A program made the position numbers and the translations under genes. Under the pieces are notes generated by a model that had not been told where the DNA came from, ran no database searches, and saw only the letters and a list, made by a program, of their open reading frames with translations. From contig NZ_JAMQHS010000001.1 of assembly GCF_023845585.1 (NCBI RefSeq), positions 248,001 through 312,000 on the forward strand: a DNA stretch of 64,000 nt. Direction: 5' to 3'. Source of the stretch: Clostridium sp. CMCC3677 (GTDB lineage Bacteria; Bacillota; Clostridia; Clostridiales; Clostridiaceae). Below, piece by piece: positions 43,486 through 53,319 of this stretch (within the stretch, counting starts at the first letter, position 1; each line of letters begins with the position of its first letter).

Positions 43486-45507
43486 ATGCGCTATAATAAA
43501 ATAAGATCTAAAAATAAAGTTTCATTATTAAATTTTAAAACTATTAAGAGTAAATTAATAGCAATTATGATAACTGTTGCAGCAATTCCGATTTTTGTAT
43601 TAGGAATAACATCTATAGTAGGATTTTCAATTTCTAGTGATAGAGATTTTAAGAAAAGTGGAGTGAGTTTAGGACAAGCAGTAGACGAAACTATAAATAC
43701 AAAAATTAATAGTATTGAAACAATGTTAAATCATATTATTACTAGACATAATTTTGATGATAGTGAAATTGACAATAATGCTTTATATGAAGACTTGAAA
43801 TTATTTAAAAATGGAAATGTAGATATTGAAAATGCATATTATTATAGTGGAAATAGTAAAAAGTTTGTTATATATCCTGATGCAGACTTTGATGATAAAG
43901 ATTATACAAAAAATGAATGGTATGTAAAAGCTAAAGATGCCAATGGCAAGTTTGCTTTTACAGATGTTTTTGTAGATATGGCAACAAAACAATATGTAGC
44001 AACAATTTCTAAGGCTATTATAAAAGATGGTAAAGTACAAGGTGCTTTATGTATAGATTTTAAATTAACAAGTCTTGCAGATGCAATAGAGAATATTAAA
44101 TATGGCAATAATGGTGAATTAGCAATTGTTGATAATAATGGTATTGTAATAGCACATACAAATAAAGAGCTAATAGGAAATTCTGATATATCTAAGAAAC
44201 AAGAATGGAATTACATACTAAATTCAGATAGTGGTTTTACTAAAGTTAGTGAAAAAGATAAGAAAGATAGTATAAATTTTACGACTTCACATTTAACTGG
44301 ATGGAAAATATTACTCAAAATACCTGAAGCTGAACTTATGAAATCACAACAAAGTTATAAAAGAATTTTAATAATAACAGCGATTATATTATTAATATTT
44401 GTAATAATTTTAGGAAGAAATTTTGCTGTTAAATTATCTAAAAATATAAATAAAATTAAAGAAGTAATTAAAAATGCAGCAAATGGAGATTTTACAGATA
44501 ATATTAATATTTCAACGGGAGATGAACTTGAAGAACTTGGAAAGAGTTTTAATGAAATGCTTGAAAATATTTCTTATTTAATTGGGAAGGTGGATACATC
44601 AGTTCATAGAGTTAACGATACTTCATCAGGATTAGCAAATATGAGTGAAGAAGTATCATTAGCTATTAGTCAGGTTGCTAATACTATTGGAGAAATATCA
44701 AATGGAAGTATGGAGTCAGCGGAAAATCTTCAAAGTTTATCAGAAAATTTAGATGGTGTATCTAATGAAATAAATGTAATAAATGATGCGGTTAAAAATA
44801 TAAGTAAATTAGCAATAGATACAGATGGTTTAAGTAAAAAAGGACTTGATATGATAAAAGACATAATGGACAAGTCCAGTCAAACTAAAACAAGCACTTT
44901 AGATGTGAGCAATGTTGTTAAAGTAGTTTCAGGAAGTGTACAAAATATAGCTTTAATGAATGAAGCAATAGCTAAAATAACAGAACAAACAAATCTTTTA
45001 GCATTAAATGCAGCCATAGAAGCAGCAAGAGCAGGGGAATCTGGTAAAGGATTTGCAGTTGTTGCTGAAGAGATAAGAAAACTTGCAGAGCAAACATCTG
45101 AATCAGCAAAAGAAATTGATTCAATAATAAGAGAAGTTGCTACAAATGTTAATAAAGCAGTAAATGAGGTTGATAAGACTAATGACGCTGTTAATAGTCA
45201 GGAAAAATCTGTATTAAATGCAGAAAGTATATTTAACAATATAATTTCTTCAATAAACAACTTAACAAATAGAGTTGAAGAAATAGCTGAAGGAATTAAT
45301 GAAGTTACTTTAAAGAAAGATAATGTTGTAAATCAAGTTCAAAATTTATCTGCCATAGGAGAAGAGACAGCAGCGTCATCACAAGAGGTATCAGCGTCAA
45401 CTGAAGAAGTGTCTGCATCTACTGATGAATTTGTTAAATATGCAGGTGAATTAAAAGAATTATCAAATAACTTAAATGATGAAATACAACAATTTAAGCT
45501 TAAATAA
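43486..45507 (+). CDS. Methyl-accepting chemotaxis protein with dCache sensor (tandem copy 2)
   Basis: A 673-residue chemoreceptor, same layout as its neighbour: helices at about 25-48 and 290-312, dCache ([13 protein letters not shown]), HAMP and signalling domain with [21 protein letters not shown]. The last ten residues ([10 protein letters not shown]) are the same in both. Sensor parts differ more than signalling parts, so the ligands may differ. ATG at 43486 after AAAGGGGGA; a TTG one codon earlier is in frame. Confidence 0.93.
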   Translation: MRYNKIRSKNKVSLLNFKTIKSKLIAIMITVAAIPIFVLGITSIVGFSISSDRDFKKSGVSLGQAVDETINTKINSIETMLNHIITRHNFDDSEIDNNALYEDLKLFKNGNVDIENAYYYSGNSKKFVIYPDADFDDKDYTKNEWYVKAKDANGKFAFTDVFVDMATKQYVATISKAIIKDGKVQGALCIDFKLTSLADAIENIKYGNNGELAIVDNNGIVIAHTNKELIGNSDISKKQEWNYILNSDSGFTKVSEKDKKDSINFTTSHLTGWKILLKIPEAELMKSQQSYKRILIITAIILLIFVIILGRNFAVKLSKNINKIKEVIKNAANGDFTDNINISTGDELEELGKSFNEMLENISYLIGKVDTSVHRVNDTSSGLANMSEEVSLAISQVANTIGEISNGSMESAENLQSLSENLDGVSNEINVINDAVKNISKLAIDTDGLSKKGLDMIKDIMDKSSQTKTSTLDVSNVVKVVSGSVQNIALMNEAIAKITEQTNLLALNAAIEAARAGESGKGFAVVAEEIRKLAEQTSESAKEIDSIIREVATNVNKAVNEVDKTNDAVNSQEKSVLNAESIFNNIISSINNLTNRVEEIAEGINEVTLKKDNVVNQVQNLSAIGEETAASSQEVSASTEEVSASTDEFVKYAGELKELSNNLNDEIQQFKLK

Positions 45508-45514
45508 AAGGTTA

Positions 45515-45650
45515 TGTTGATATATTCATAAGCAAAGCTGGGCGGAGTAATTAAATTTAGGGATATAAAATTAATATAGTCCAATTTAGCTTGCTTCTAA
45601 TATAAAAATAAGACAAGTAATAAATGTAATCTTACACTAAGATATCAACA
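45515..45650. mobile_element. MITE-like element, family A, about 136 bp
   Basis: TGTTGATATATTCATAAGC at the left with AAAGCTGGGCGGAGTAATT following, and GATATCAACA at the right. Interior is like 9514-9692 (TTTAGCTTGCTTC, ACAAGTAATAAATGT). Confidence 0.6.
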
Positions 45651-45661
45651 TTTCTTTAAAA

Positions 45662-45694
45662 CAAAAAGCTATGATTTAAAAATCATAGCTTTTT
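45662..45694. terminator. Bidirectional terminator between chemoreceptor and trpS
   Basis: AAAAAGCTATGATT / AATCATAGCTTTTT with a four-base loop. Confidence 0.9.
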
Positions 45695-45710
45695 GTAATT
45701 CTTAAAACTT

Positions 45711-46721
45711 TTATCTTGGAATGAATCCAACTTTCTTTTGCATTTTTCTTAAAGTTTTATTTGCTATATAAGATGCTTTTTTAGCACCTTCTGAATAAAT
45801 TTCTTCAAGTTTTTTCTTATCTTTTAAGAATTCTTTAACTTTTTCTTGGACTGGAACTAATTCTTCAATTACAGCATCAGCTACATCATTTTTAAGTTCG
45901 GCATAGCCTTTGCCTTCATAGTTTGCAACTAAAGATGTAGGATCAACACTTTTAATAGTGCCTAATATATTTAATAAATTTTTAACTCCAGGTTGATCAT
46001 CAGTATAGTTTACTATACCAAGACTATCAGTTACAGATTTACTGATTTTTCTTTTAATAACATCTGGTGGATCCATAATTAATATAAAGCCATTAGGATT
46101 GTCATCTGATTTTGACATTTTCTTTAATGGATCTTGAAGACTCATAATTTTTGCACCAGCTTTTGGAATATAAGGATCAGGAATTTTAAAAGTATCACTA
46201 TAAGTATTATTAAATCTTGCAGCAATATCTCTTGTTAATTCTAAATGTTGCTTTTGATCAGCACCAACTGGAACTAAATCTGTATTATATAAAAGTATGT
46301 CTGCAGCCATTAATACTGGATAATTAAATAAACCAGATGCTATTGAATCACCATACTTTTGAGATTTATCTTTATATTGAGTCATTCTACTAAGTTCACC
46401 CATATAAGTATTACAAGTAAGTATCCATGCAGCTTCAGTATGAGCTGGTACATGAGATTGTATAAATAATGTATTTTTATTTGGATCTATTCCTGCAGCA
46501 AGATATATAGATAATAATTCTAAAGTTCTTCTTCTTAAATCGGCAGGTTTTTGACGTACTGTTATAGCATGTAAATCAACCACACAATAATAAGTTTCAA
46601 ATTCATCTTGCAATTTCACCCAATTTTTTAACGCTCCAAGGTAATTCCCTAAAGTTAAATCACCAGAAGGTTGAATACCACTAAATATTACTTTTTTACT
46701 TTCAACTATATTTTCTGACAT
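45711..46721 (-). CDS. trpS: Tryptophanyl-tRNA synthetase
   Basis: A 336-residue class I enzyme that charges tRNA-Trp. The HIGH-type motif is in GIQPSGDLTLGNYLGALKNW and KMSKS is intact (LKKMSKSDDNPNG). Full length. AAGAGGGG precedes the ATG on the minus strand. A sigma-A promoter is at 46759-46787. No T-box leader fits in the short upstream part. Confidence 0.96.
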   Translation of the reverse strand: MSENIVESKKVIFSGIQPSGDLTLGNYLGALKNWVKLQDEFETYYCVVDLHAITVRQKPADLRRRTLELLSIYLAAGIDPNKNTLFIQSHVPAHTEAAWILTCNTYMGELSRMTQYKDKSQKYGDSIASGLFNYPVLMAADILLYNTDLVPVGADQKQHLELTRDIAARFNNTYSDTFKIPDPYIPKAGAKIMSLQDPLKKMSKSDDNPNGFILIMDPPDVIKRKISKSVTDSLGIVNYTDDQPGVKNLLNILGTIKSVDPTSLVANYEGKGYAELKNDVADAVIEELVPVQEKVKEFLKDKKKLEEIYSEGAKKASYIANKTLRKMQKKVGFIPR

Positions 46722-46758
46722 AAAAACCCCTCTTTCTAAGGTAAATAATAATACTTAT

Positions 46759-46787
46759 ATTATAGGTATTGCATAGATGTAAGTCAA
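46759..46787 (-). promoter_or_regulatory. Promoter of trpS
   Basis: On the minus strand: TTGACT (46787-46782), 17 bases, TATAAT (46764-46759). Confidence 0.75.
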
Positions 46788-46833
46788 TTATTACAATAAT
46801 TAGTATTTTAAAATATGGCTCTGTTTTAGCAGA

Positions 46834-46892
46834 GTGTTGATATATGCATAAGCAAAGTGAGTGAAATTCTCAACTCTCCATTTTAACTAACA
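46834..46892. repeat. Junction of a family A end and a family C fragment
   Basis: GTGTTGATATATGCATAAGC plus AAAGTGAG is a family A left end; it goes straight into TTCTCAACTCTCCATTTTAA, which resembles the right end of family C. One repeat seems to have inserted in, or recombined with, another. Confidence 0.5.
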
Positions 46893-47001
46893 AAGTTTAA
46901 ATAGTCATTTATTTATTTTATGAATTGTATGGGTACATTTGCTATGAATCGAGTTGGAATATATAATAAGCTCATTAAATTTATTTTAGGGGGAAAAAAT
47001 T

Positions 47002-47550
47002 ATGCAAAGTGAAAGTAAAACTTTAAATGTTAAAGAATTGGTGCTAATGGGGCTTATGATAGCATTAGTATATCTGGCAGGTAGTATAATAAAAATTCCA
47101 TCACTTGGAGGTTTTGTTCACATTGGGGATTGCATGGTGTTTTTATCTGTAGTATTACTAGGAAAGAAAAAAGGTGCTATAACAAGTGCATTAGGAATGT
47201 TTCTTGTTGATGTATTAGGTGGTTATTATTTATGGGCTCCATTTACATTAATTATTAAAGGAATGATGGCATATATTGCTGGATGTATTTTGGAGAAAAT
47301 GAAAAGTAATAATTCTTTTATAAAGAATACAACAGCATTTGCTATTAGTGGAGTATTTATGATTATAGGTTATTTTGTTGCTGGGACAATTATGGCAGGA
47401 TTTTTAACTGAAAAAGCAGGAGTAGTTCAAGGATTAATATATGCTTCAAAAGATATAGTAGGTAATATAATTCAAGTTACAACTGGAGTAGTTATAGCAT
47501 TACCGTTAAGTGGGGTATTGCTTAAAGCTAAAAAAGCGGTGTTGAATTAA
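47002..47550 (+). CDS. ECF transporter S component
   Basis: A 182-residue membrane protein with about five to six helices, typical of substrate-binding (S) components of energy-coupling factor importers: NVKELVLMGLMIALVYLAG, then GGFVHIGDCMVFLSVVLLG and ALGMFLVDVLGGYYLWAPFT. These capture vitamins and use a shared EcfA/A'/T module, which is not here. The substrate cannot be told. A GGGGG ribosome site precedes the ATG. Confidence 0.83.
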   Translation: MQSESKTLNVKELVLMGLMIALVYLAGSIIKIPSLGGFVHIGDCMVFLSVVLLGKKKGAITSALGMFLVDVLGGYYLWAPFTLIIKGMMAYIAGCILEKMKSNNSFIKNTTAFAISGVFMIIGYFVAGTIMAGFLTEKAGVVQGLIYASKDIVGNIIQVTTGVVIALPLSGVLLKAKKAVLN

Positions 47551-47568
47551 TCTTTATTTTAAGTATTA

Positions 47569-47634
47569 GTGATATATGCATAAGCAAAGTGGGCTGAGTA
47601 ATTAAAATGCCACTTTGCCTATTGCAAATATCAC
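47569..47634. mobile_element. MITE-like element, family A, 66 bp
   Basis: GTGATATATGCATAAGCAAA and TTTGCCTATTGCAAATATCAC are inverted ends; inner AGTGGGCTGAGTAATT and ATGCCACT. An internally deleted form between the S component gene and the convergent gerAB-type gene. Confidence 0.65.
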
Positions 47635-47704
47635 AATATATTTTAAATATAAAGATTAATTTAATTAACTGTATGTTCAAAATGACATTGTACTATGTGA
47701 AAGT

Positions 47705-48796
47705 TTATAATGTTTTTTTATTTGAATTAATTCTTAATTTTATTGAAATTATGAAACAAGAGAATAGTGGGATTAATAGTAGTAAAACTATTGATGCTAA
47801 TTGAAAATATTTTAAAAAGTGAAATAGTATATAGTTATTGTTTGAAACTAAGTAAGATAATATAAAAATGATAATCAAAAATATACTGAAGAATACTTTT
47901 TTACTTTTTATTTTATCATGATAAATTAAAAATATTGCATATCCAGATAATATATATTTAATAAAAAAACCTGTAACAATTCTAAAAATATAAAAGAACT
48001 CACCAAATTCTATAAATTCTAATATTTGAATTATATCTGATTGAATAAATCCAGGATAAAATATATTAGCTACTCTTTCAGCTCCTAATGTAGCGATGAC
48101 TCCAACAGTAGAAAATATTGTTATGATTGAAACAAGTAGTAGTGAAATAAGGGTATTCTTTTTTAAATCTTTTTTACTATTTAGTAGTTTTAAATAAGGA
48201 AGAACAATGCAAATTGATGATAAAGATCCTAATAAAAATAAGATACATTTTATTGAATCTATATTTAAATTATTATGTAAAATTGGGAAAATATATCTGT
48301 AATTTTTATAAGGTTCAATTAAAATAGCAAGAATTCCATCACTTAATAATAAAAGTGAGAAGGATACTATAACAAAAATTAATATTGAAGAAAATTTTCT
48401 TGTTAACAAATAAATACTAGGAATTAAAAATAACAACAAATAATATCCAATAGAAGATTCTAAAAATAAATTTGTATATATAAAATTAGATTCTATTGAG
48501 GTGCTTTCTATAGCATTTAATAAAAGTCCAATTGAAAATAAAAATAAAAAGATATTTGCTATGGGTTTAGGTAAATATTTTTTTATTGATTTTACTAAAT
48601 CTGGACTATCTAATTTATTTAATGTCGTTATTATAAAATAAAAAAATAATATCAAAATTAATAATGATATTAATAAATATATCCAAGTATCTTGTTTACC
48701 GTATTTTATAAAGAATGAACTATAAGTTCTAATGCTAATTAATGTAGTTGCTAATATTAAAATTATGCAATGTTTAGTTGATAAATAATTTTTCAT
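47705..48796 (-). CDS. Spore germination permease, GerAB type
   Basis: A 363-residue membrane protein with about ten helices of the GerAB/endospore permease (APC superfamily) type: STKHCIILILATTLISIRTY at the start and conserved acidic residues in the middle helices (EFIEFGEFFYIFRIVTGFF). It forms the germinant-binding subunit of a germinant receptor. GGGGAGA precedes the ATG on the minus strand. It is transcribed away from the A and C subunit genes, with a 179-base shared upstream region. Confidence 0.85.
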   Translation of the reverse strand: MKNYLSTKHCIILILATTLISIRTYSSFFIKYGKQDTWIYLLISLLILILFFYFIITTLNKLDSPDLVKSIKKYLPKPIANIFLFLFSIGLLLNAIESTSIESNFIYTNLFLESSIGYYLLLFLIPSIYLLTRKFSSILIFVIVSFSLLLLSDGILAILIEPYKNYRYIFPILHNNLNIDSIKCILFLLGSLSSICIVLPYLKLLNSKKDLKKNTLISLLLVSIITIFSTVGVIATLGAERVANIFYPGFIQSDIIQILEFIEFGEFFYIFRIVTGFFIKYILSGYAIFLIYHDKIKSKKVFFSIFLIIIFILSYLVSNNNYILFHFLKYFQLASIVLLLLIPLFSCFIISIKLRINSNKKTL

Positions 48797-48874
48797 TCGA
48801 GATTCTCCCCTTTTAAGTACTATATATAATAATTTATAAATTTACCATTATGATTAAATAATTACTCAAATTAT

Positions 48875-48897
48875 ATTTTGATTATTTTTATCAAAAT
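48875..48897. promoter_or_regulatory. Palindrome in the divergent ger upstream region
   Basis: ATTTTGAT, seven bases, ATCAAAAT. It lies between the two divergent ger transcription units and could be a regulator site. No clear sigma-G -35/-10 pair could be fixed by eye. Confidence 0.35.
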
Positions 48898-48975
48898 AAT
48901 ACCTTGATTTTAGTATTAACAAAAAAATGAATATTAAACCACTTAAGAGAGATAATATTTTTAGGTGATGTATTT

Positions 48976-50382
48976 ATGAATGAAAATTTAAATTACTTTA
49001 AAAAAAGATTTGAGAAAGCATTTGATGTAAAATATAGGGATGTTGATACTAAGCTTGGAAAAGCAACTTTGATATTTATTGATACATTGTGTAATTCACA
49101 ATTTATAAGTGATTATATTGTAAGTCCACTGAAAAATTATAGTTATGAATGTAATACATTAGATGATATTGTTACTAAAGTATTAGAAATAAATATAGTA
49201 GGTAATGTTAAAGATTTGGACGATGCAGTATTGCATATATTATCAGGAGATATAGTATTAACATTTGAAAATGAACAAAGAATGATTTTCTGTGAGGTAA
49301 AGGGGTTTCCAACTAGAGGTATAAGCATTCCTGTTACAGAGTCAGTAGTAAAGGGACCAAGAGAAGGATTTAATGAATTATTTGTTAATAGTATTTCATT
49401 AATAAGAAGAAAAATTAAAAACTCTGATTTGAAATTTGAACCATTATATGTTGGAGAAAAATCTCAAACAGTTGTATGCTTATGCTATATAGAAGGAGTA
49501 GCGCCAGATTATTTAATAAATGAAGTAAAAGAAACTATTAATAATTTGCATTTAGATTTTATACTAGATACTAATTATATAGAAGCTAAGCTGAGAAAAA
49601 AAGATTCATTATTTGATACTGTTGGATATACTGAAAAGCCAGATGAAGTAGCAGCTAAAATAATGGAAGGAAGGGTAGCTGTATTAGTAGATGGAACTCC
49701 ATTTGTTCTAACAATTCCATATTTCTTTTTAGAAAATTTTCAAACTCCAGATGATTATTATTTAAATAGAATTTTTGTGAATTTTTTAAGAATATTAAGG
49801 TGGCTTGCTTTTTTCTTAGCTACATTTATGCCAGGCTTATATATAGCTGTTGTTACACATCATTTTTCATTGCTGACCCCTATGTTTACATTTAGATTAG
49901 CTGTTGCAAGGGCTGGAGTGCCATTTCCAACATTTTTTGAGGTTATAATTATGATGCTAGCTTTTCAGCTTATTAAAGAAGCAGGATTAAGATTGCCACA
50001 ACCAATTGGTGGAGCTATGAGTATAGTTTCAGCATTAATACTTGGAGATGCAGCAGTAGGAGCAGGTATAGCATCGAGAATAACAATAATTATAGTTGCA
50101 TTAAGTACATTAAGTTACTTCTTGATTCCTAAAGTATATGGAGCAATTTCTATTTGGTCAATAGGTGTCGTAACACTTAGTGCATTATTTGGATTACCAG
50201 GATTTTTTATGTCATTTATAATTATATTAAGTAATATATCAGATTTAGAAACAGGAGGATATTCATATTTATTTCCTATTGCAACAGATACAACTTATAA
50301 ATTTAGAGATACAATATTTAGAGGCAGATTAAGTAAAATTTCTAAGACAATAATAGGAAAGGAGAAACATAATGAAAATTAA
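48976..50382 (+). CDS. Germinant receptor A subunit, GerAA type
   Basis: A 468-residue membrane protein. A soluble N-terminal half (about 1-240, with KGPREGFNELFVNSISLIRR and FVLTIPYFFLENFQTPDDYY) precedes four to five helices in the C-terminal half (RLPQPIGGAMSIVSALILGD). This is the usual GerA layout. It joins the GerB permease and GerC lipoprotein in the spore inner membrane. AGGTGAT precedes the ATG. The stop overlaps the start of the C subunit gene by 11 bases. Confidence 0.92.
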   Translation: MNENLNYFKKRFEKAFDVKYRDVDTKLGKATLIFIDTLCNSQFISDYIVSPLKNYSYECNTLDDIVTKVLEINIVGNVKDLDDAVLHILSGDIVLTFENEQRMIFCEVKGFPTRGISIPVTESVVKGPREGFNELFVNSISLIRRKIKNSDLKFEPLYVGEKSQTVVCLCYIEGVAPDYLINEVKETINNLHLDFILDTNYIEAKLRKKDSLFDTVGYTEKPDEVAAKIMEGRVAVLVDGTPFVLTIPYFFLENFQTPDDYYLNRIFVNFLRILRWLAFFLATFMPGLYIAVVTHHFSLLTPMFTFRLAVARAGVPFPTFFEVIIMMLAFQLIKEAGLRLPQPIGGAMSIVSALILGDAAVGAGIASRITIIIVALSTLSYFLIPKVYGAISIWSIGVVTLSALFGLPGFFMSFIIILSNISDLETGGYSYLFPIATDTTYKFRDTIFRGRLSKISKTIIGKEKHNEN

Positions 50383-51490
50383 AAGAGCTTTTATAATTTT
50401 ATTAGTAATTTTAATATCCTTTTCTATGATTTCATGTTTTAACTATCATGATATAAATAAGGTTACTTTTGTAACAAGTATTATATTTGATGAAGATGAA
50501 AATTCTAATGTTGTTTTGTATTTAGACTGTGTTAAAGCGTTTAGAAATGCTAATGAGAGTATTGAAAAAGGAAAAAGATTAATATATAAAGGTCAAGGCA
50601 AAACTGCTTTAGAAGCAATTAGAGATGTCAATATGGCAGCTAGCTTTAAATTAAATTTTACGCAAAATAGAGCATATATTTTTACAGGTAATGCTGTTAA
50701 AAATGGAATAAAGAAATATATAGATTTAATAAATAATGATCCTGAGTTTCCAATAACCCCTAATATGTTTACTTATTTTGATGATGTTGATAAACTTTTA
50801 GAACTGTCAAGTAGTGATGAAGAGTATTTAGGATTATTTTTAGATGATTTAGTAGAAAAAAATGAAAATTCTTCAAAAGTAATAAAATTGGATACAAATG
50901 CTTATATGCTTCAAAGGCTATTACCTAATAATTTATCTATTATGAGTACATTAAAATTAAAGGAAGATGCACGTGATAAAAAGATAGAATTAGGTGGCGG
51001 AACAATAATTCAAAATGATAGAATGATTGGAAAAATAGATACGCTAAATACATTAAGTTATAATTTGTTAACAAATAATATTAAAAGTGGAATATTAGAA
51101 GTTGTAAACCCAGATTCTAAAAATAATTTTATAACATTAAAAATACTAAATTCTAAAATAAAAACATCTGTAGATTATTCTAATGATAAGATAATATTAA
51201 ATAAAAAACTTAAATTAAAAACTAATATTGCTGAATCACAAAGTAAATTTATAGTGGATAAGGAATTTTTAAATAGTATTTGCGAACTAGAGGAAGAAAG
51301 TATAAAAACACATCTAAAAGATACATTTAATGAGTATAGAGAAAAAAATGTAGATATATTGCAAGTAGTGAATTTATTAAATCAAAAATATGGATATGAA
51401 AAAGAAGAAGACTATTTATTTAAAGTAGAACTTAATGTTGAGGTAGATATAGATATAAAAGGAAGTGGTAGAATTAAAAATAGTTTATAG
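50372..51490 (+). CDS. Germinant receptor C subunit, GerAC-type lipoprotein
   Basis: A 372-residue lipoprotein with lipobox ISC (Cys22) after a hydrophobic leader. The rest is the Ger(x)C fold (HDINKVTFVTSIIFDEDE, LNFTQNRAYIFTGNAVKNGI). AAGGAGA precedes the ATG, which lies inside the end of the A subunit gene, so the two are translationally coupled. It completes the receptor together with 47705 and 48976. Confidence 0.9.
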   Translation: MKIKRAFIILLVILISFSMISCFNYHDINKVTFVTSIIFDEDENSNVVLYLDCVKAFRNANESIEKGKRLIYKGQGKTALEAIRDVNMAASFKLNFTQNRAYIFTGNAVKNGIKKYIDLINNDPEFPITPNMFTYFDDVDKLLELSSSDEEYLGLFLDDLVEKNENSSKVIKLDTNAYMLQRLLPNNLSIMSTLKLKEDARDKKIELGGGTIIQNDRMIGKIDTLNTLSYNLLTNNIKSGILEVVNPDSKNNFITLKILNSKIKTSVDYSNDKIILNKKLKLKTNIAESQSKFIVDKEFLNSICELEEESIKTHLKDTFNEYREKNVDILQVVNLLNQKYGYEKEEDYLFKVELNVEVDIDIKGSGRIKNSL

Positions 51491-51566
51491 ATAAATATTT
51501 ATTGACTATTTCAAGAACATGTTTATACTATAATATCAACATTTATTTAAAATATTACCAATAATC

Positions 51567-51647
51567 AAACCATGCTTTAAGTTAAAACTTGATTTTGTAG
51601 TAGGTATGAAATTATAAGTTATTTCTCTTTAAGCATGGTTTTGTTTT
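51567..51647. terminator. Long-stem terminator before tyrS
   Basis: AAACCATGCTTTAAG (51567-51581) pairs perfectly with 51627-51641, followed by TGTTTT. The large loop (45 bases) is unusual. It lies in the 336-base gap between gerC and tyrS together with a solo family A end (51649-51685). Confidence 0.7.
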
Positions 51648-51648
51648 A

Positions 51649-51685
51649 ATTACTCAGACCACTTTGTTTATGCATATATCAATAC
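51649..51685 (-). repeat. Solo family A end before tyrS
   Basis: AATTACTCAGACCACTTTG then TTTATGCATATATCAATA, the reverse complement of the family A left end. Confidence 0.55.
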
Positions 51686-51826
51686 TAACATAAAACAAAG
51701 TCTAATTATTAACTTTTGAATTGTTGCCAAAATATAAGGATAACGATATACTATAAATATTGTAAGTTAAATGTATATAATAGTAGATAATTGAACTTAG
51801 TTCAATAATTTAGGAGGTTTATAGTA

Positions 51827-53047
51827 ATGGCAAATATATTAGATGAGTTACTTGATCGTGGGTACATAAAACAATTTACTCATGAAGAGGAAACAAGAAA
51901 ATTATTAGAAAATGAGAAAGTAACTTTTTATATAGGATTTGATCCAACAGCAGATAGTTTACATGTAGGTCACTTTATAGCGATGATGTTTATGGCTCAT
52001 ATGCAAAGAGCAGGACATAGACCAATAGCTTTATTAGGCGGCGGAACAGCAATGGTTGGAGATCCAAGTGGTAAGACTGATATGAGAAAAATGCTTACTA
52101 AGGAACAAATACAACATAATGTTGATTCTATAAAAAAACAAATGGAAAGATTTATAGACTTTTCTGATGATAAAGCCTTAATAGTAAACAATGCAGATTG
52201 GTTATTAGATCTTAATTATGTTGATTTTTTAAGAGAAGTAGGAGTTCATTTCTCAGTTAATAGAATGTTAAGTGCAGAATGTTTTAAGCAAAGATTAGAA
52301 AAAGGATTATCATTCTTAGAATTTAACTATATGTTAATGCAAGGATATGATTTTTATGTTTTAAATCAAAAATACGGATGTAAAATGGAACTTGGTGGAG
52401 ATGATCAATGGTCTAATATGATTGCTGGTGTTGAGCTTGTAAGAAGAAAAGCACAAGGTGATGCAATGGCTATGACTTGCACATTATTAACTAATAGCCA
52501 AGGACAAAAAATGGGTAAAACTGTTGGAGGAGCATTGTGGCTTGATGCTGATAAGGTATCTCCATTTGACTTCTATCAATATTGGAGAAATGTTGATGAT
52601 GCAGATGTAGAGAAATGTTTAGCATTATTAACTTTCTTACCAATGGATGAAGTGAGAAGATTAGGTGCCTTAGAAGGTGCTGAAATTAATGGAGCTAAGA
52701 AAATTCTTGCTTATGAAGTTACAAAACTTGTTCATGGAGATGAAGAAGCTAAGAAAGCAGAAGAAGCAGCTAATGCTTTATTCTCAGGTGGTGCTGACAT
52801 GTCAAATGTACCAACAGTAACTATAGCTAAAGAAGATTTAGGTTCAACAGTTTTAGATGTAATAGCTAAGGCTAAAATAGTTCCATCTAAAAAAGAAGGA
52901 AGAAGATTAATAGAACAAGGTGGTTTATCTATTAATGGAGAAAAGATCACTGAATTAACAAGAACGTTAAACGAAGATGATTTTAAAGATGGATCTGCCT
53001 TAATAAAAAGAGGTAAGAAAAATTATAATAAAATAGAAATACAATAG
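51827..53047 (+). CDS. tyrS: Tyrosyl-tRNA synthetase
   Basis: A 406-residue class I enzyme charging tRNA-Tyr. HIGH motif in [20 protein letters not shown]-type KMGKT in [10 protein letters not shown], and a C-terminal S4 RNA-binding domain ([20 protein letters not shown]). AGGAGG precedes the ATG. No T-box conserved sequence was found in the upstream gap. A strong terminator follows. Confidence 0.96.
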   Translation: MANILDELLDRGYIKQFTHEEETRKLLENEKVTFYIGFDPTADSLHVGHFIAMMFMAHMQRAGHRPIALLGGGTAMVGDPSGKTDMRKMLTKEQIQHNVDSIKKQMERFIDFSDDKALIVNNADWLLDLNYVDFLREVGVHFSVNRMLSAECFKQRLEKGLSFLEFNYMLMQGYDFYVLNQKYGCKMELGGDDQWSNMIAGVELVRRKAQGDAMAMTCTLLTNSQGQKMGKTVGGALWLDADKVSPFDFYQYWRNVDDADVEKCLALLTFLPMDEVRRLGALEGAEINGAKKILAYEVTKLVHGDEEAKKAEEAANALFSGGADMSNVPTVTIAKEDLGSTVLDVIAKAKIVPSKKEGRRLIEQGGLSINGEKITELTRTLNEDDFKDGSALIKRGKKNYNKIEIQ

Positions 53048-53057
53048 TAAAGCTATA

Positions 53058-53093
53058 ATGCCAATGTGCACTTATACTAAAATATCAATATTT
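53058..53093 (-). repeat. Solo family A-prime end after tyrS
   Basis: AATGCCAATGTGCACTTATACTAAAATATCAATA, given here in part as CTTATACTAAAATATCAA; matches the right end of the element at 20660-20896. Confidence 0.5.
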
Positions 53094-53118
53094 GTTTTAA
53101 AAATAACATATTGCAATT

Positions 53119-53161
53119 AAAAAATAGGATTTGAAAAATTATTTCAAATCCTATTTTTTTA
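53119..53161 (+). terminator. Terminator after tyrS
   Basis: AAAAAATAGGATTTGAAA with its complement, five-base loop, ending in TTTTTTT. Confidence 0.9.
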
Positions 53162-53215
53162 GGTAATTTAATGGTTATTAAGATTTTGATATATTATAAT
53201 TATATTTCTTATATG

Positions 53216-53243
53216 TTAATTTATTCATTATTATAACGATAAA
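53216..53243 (+). promoter_or_regulatory. Sigma-D type promoter of the FliK-like gene
   Basis: TTAA (53216-53219), 17 bases, CGATAAA (53237-53243). Confidence 0.55.
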
Positions 53244-53319
53244 TAAATAGGATAGTTAGAAAAAATAATTTTACGGTTTGTTTAATATATAATTTATGAT
53301 TAAAGGGGGGAATAAATAA

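Noticed and set aside
47607..47804. Open frame of 65 codons between the S component gene and the GerAB-type gene
   Set aside because: It begins in a repeat element, overlaps the end of the gerAB-type gene on the other strand and has no ribosome site.
51491..51826. T-box leader before tyrS
   Set aside because: No T-box conserved sequence or anticodon-type stem was seen; the hairpin at 51567-51647 is a long-stem terminator-like structure.
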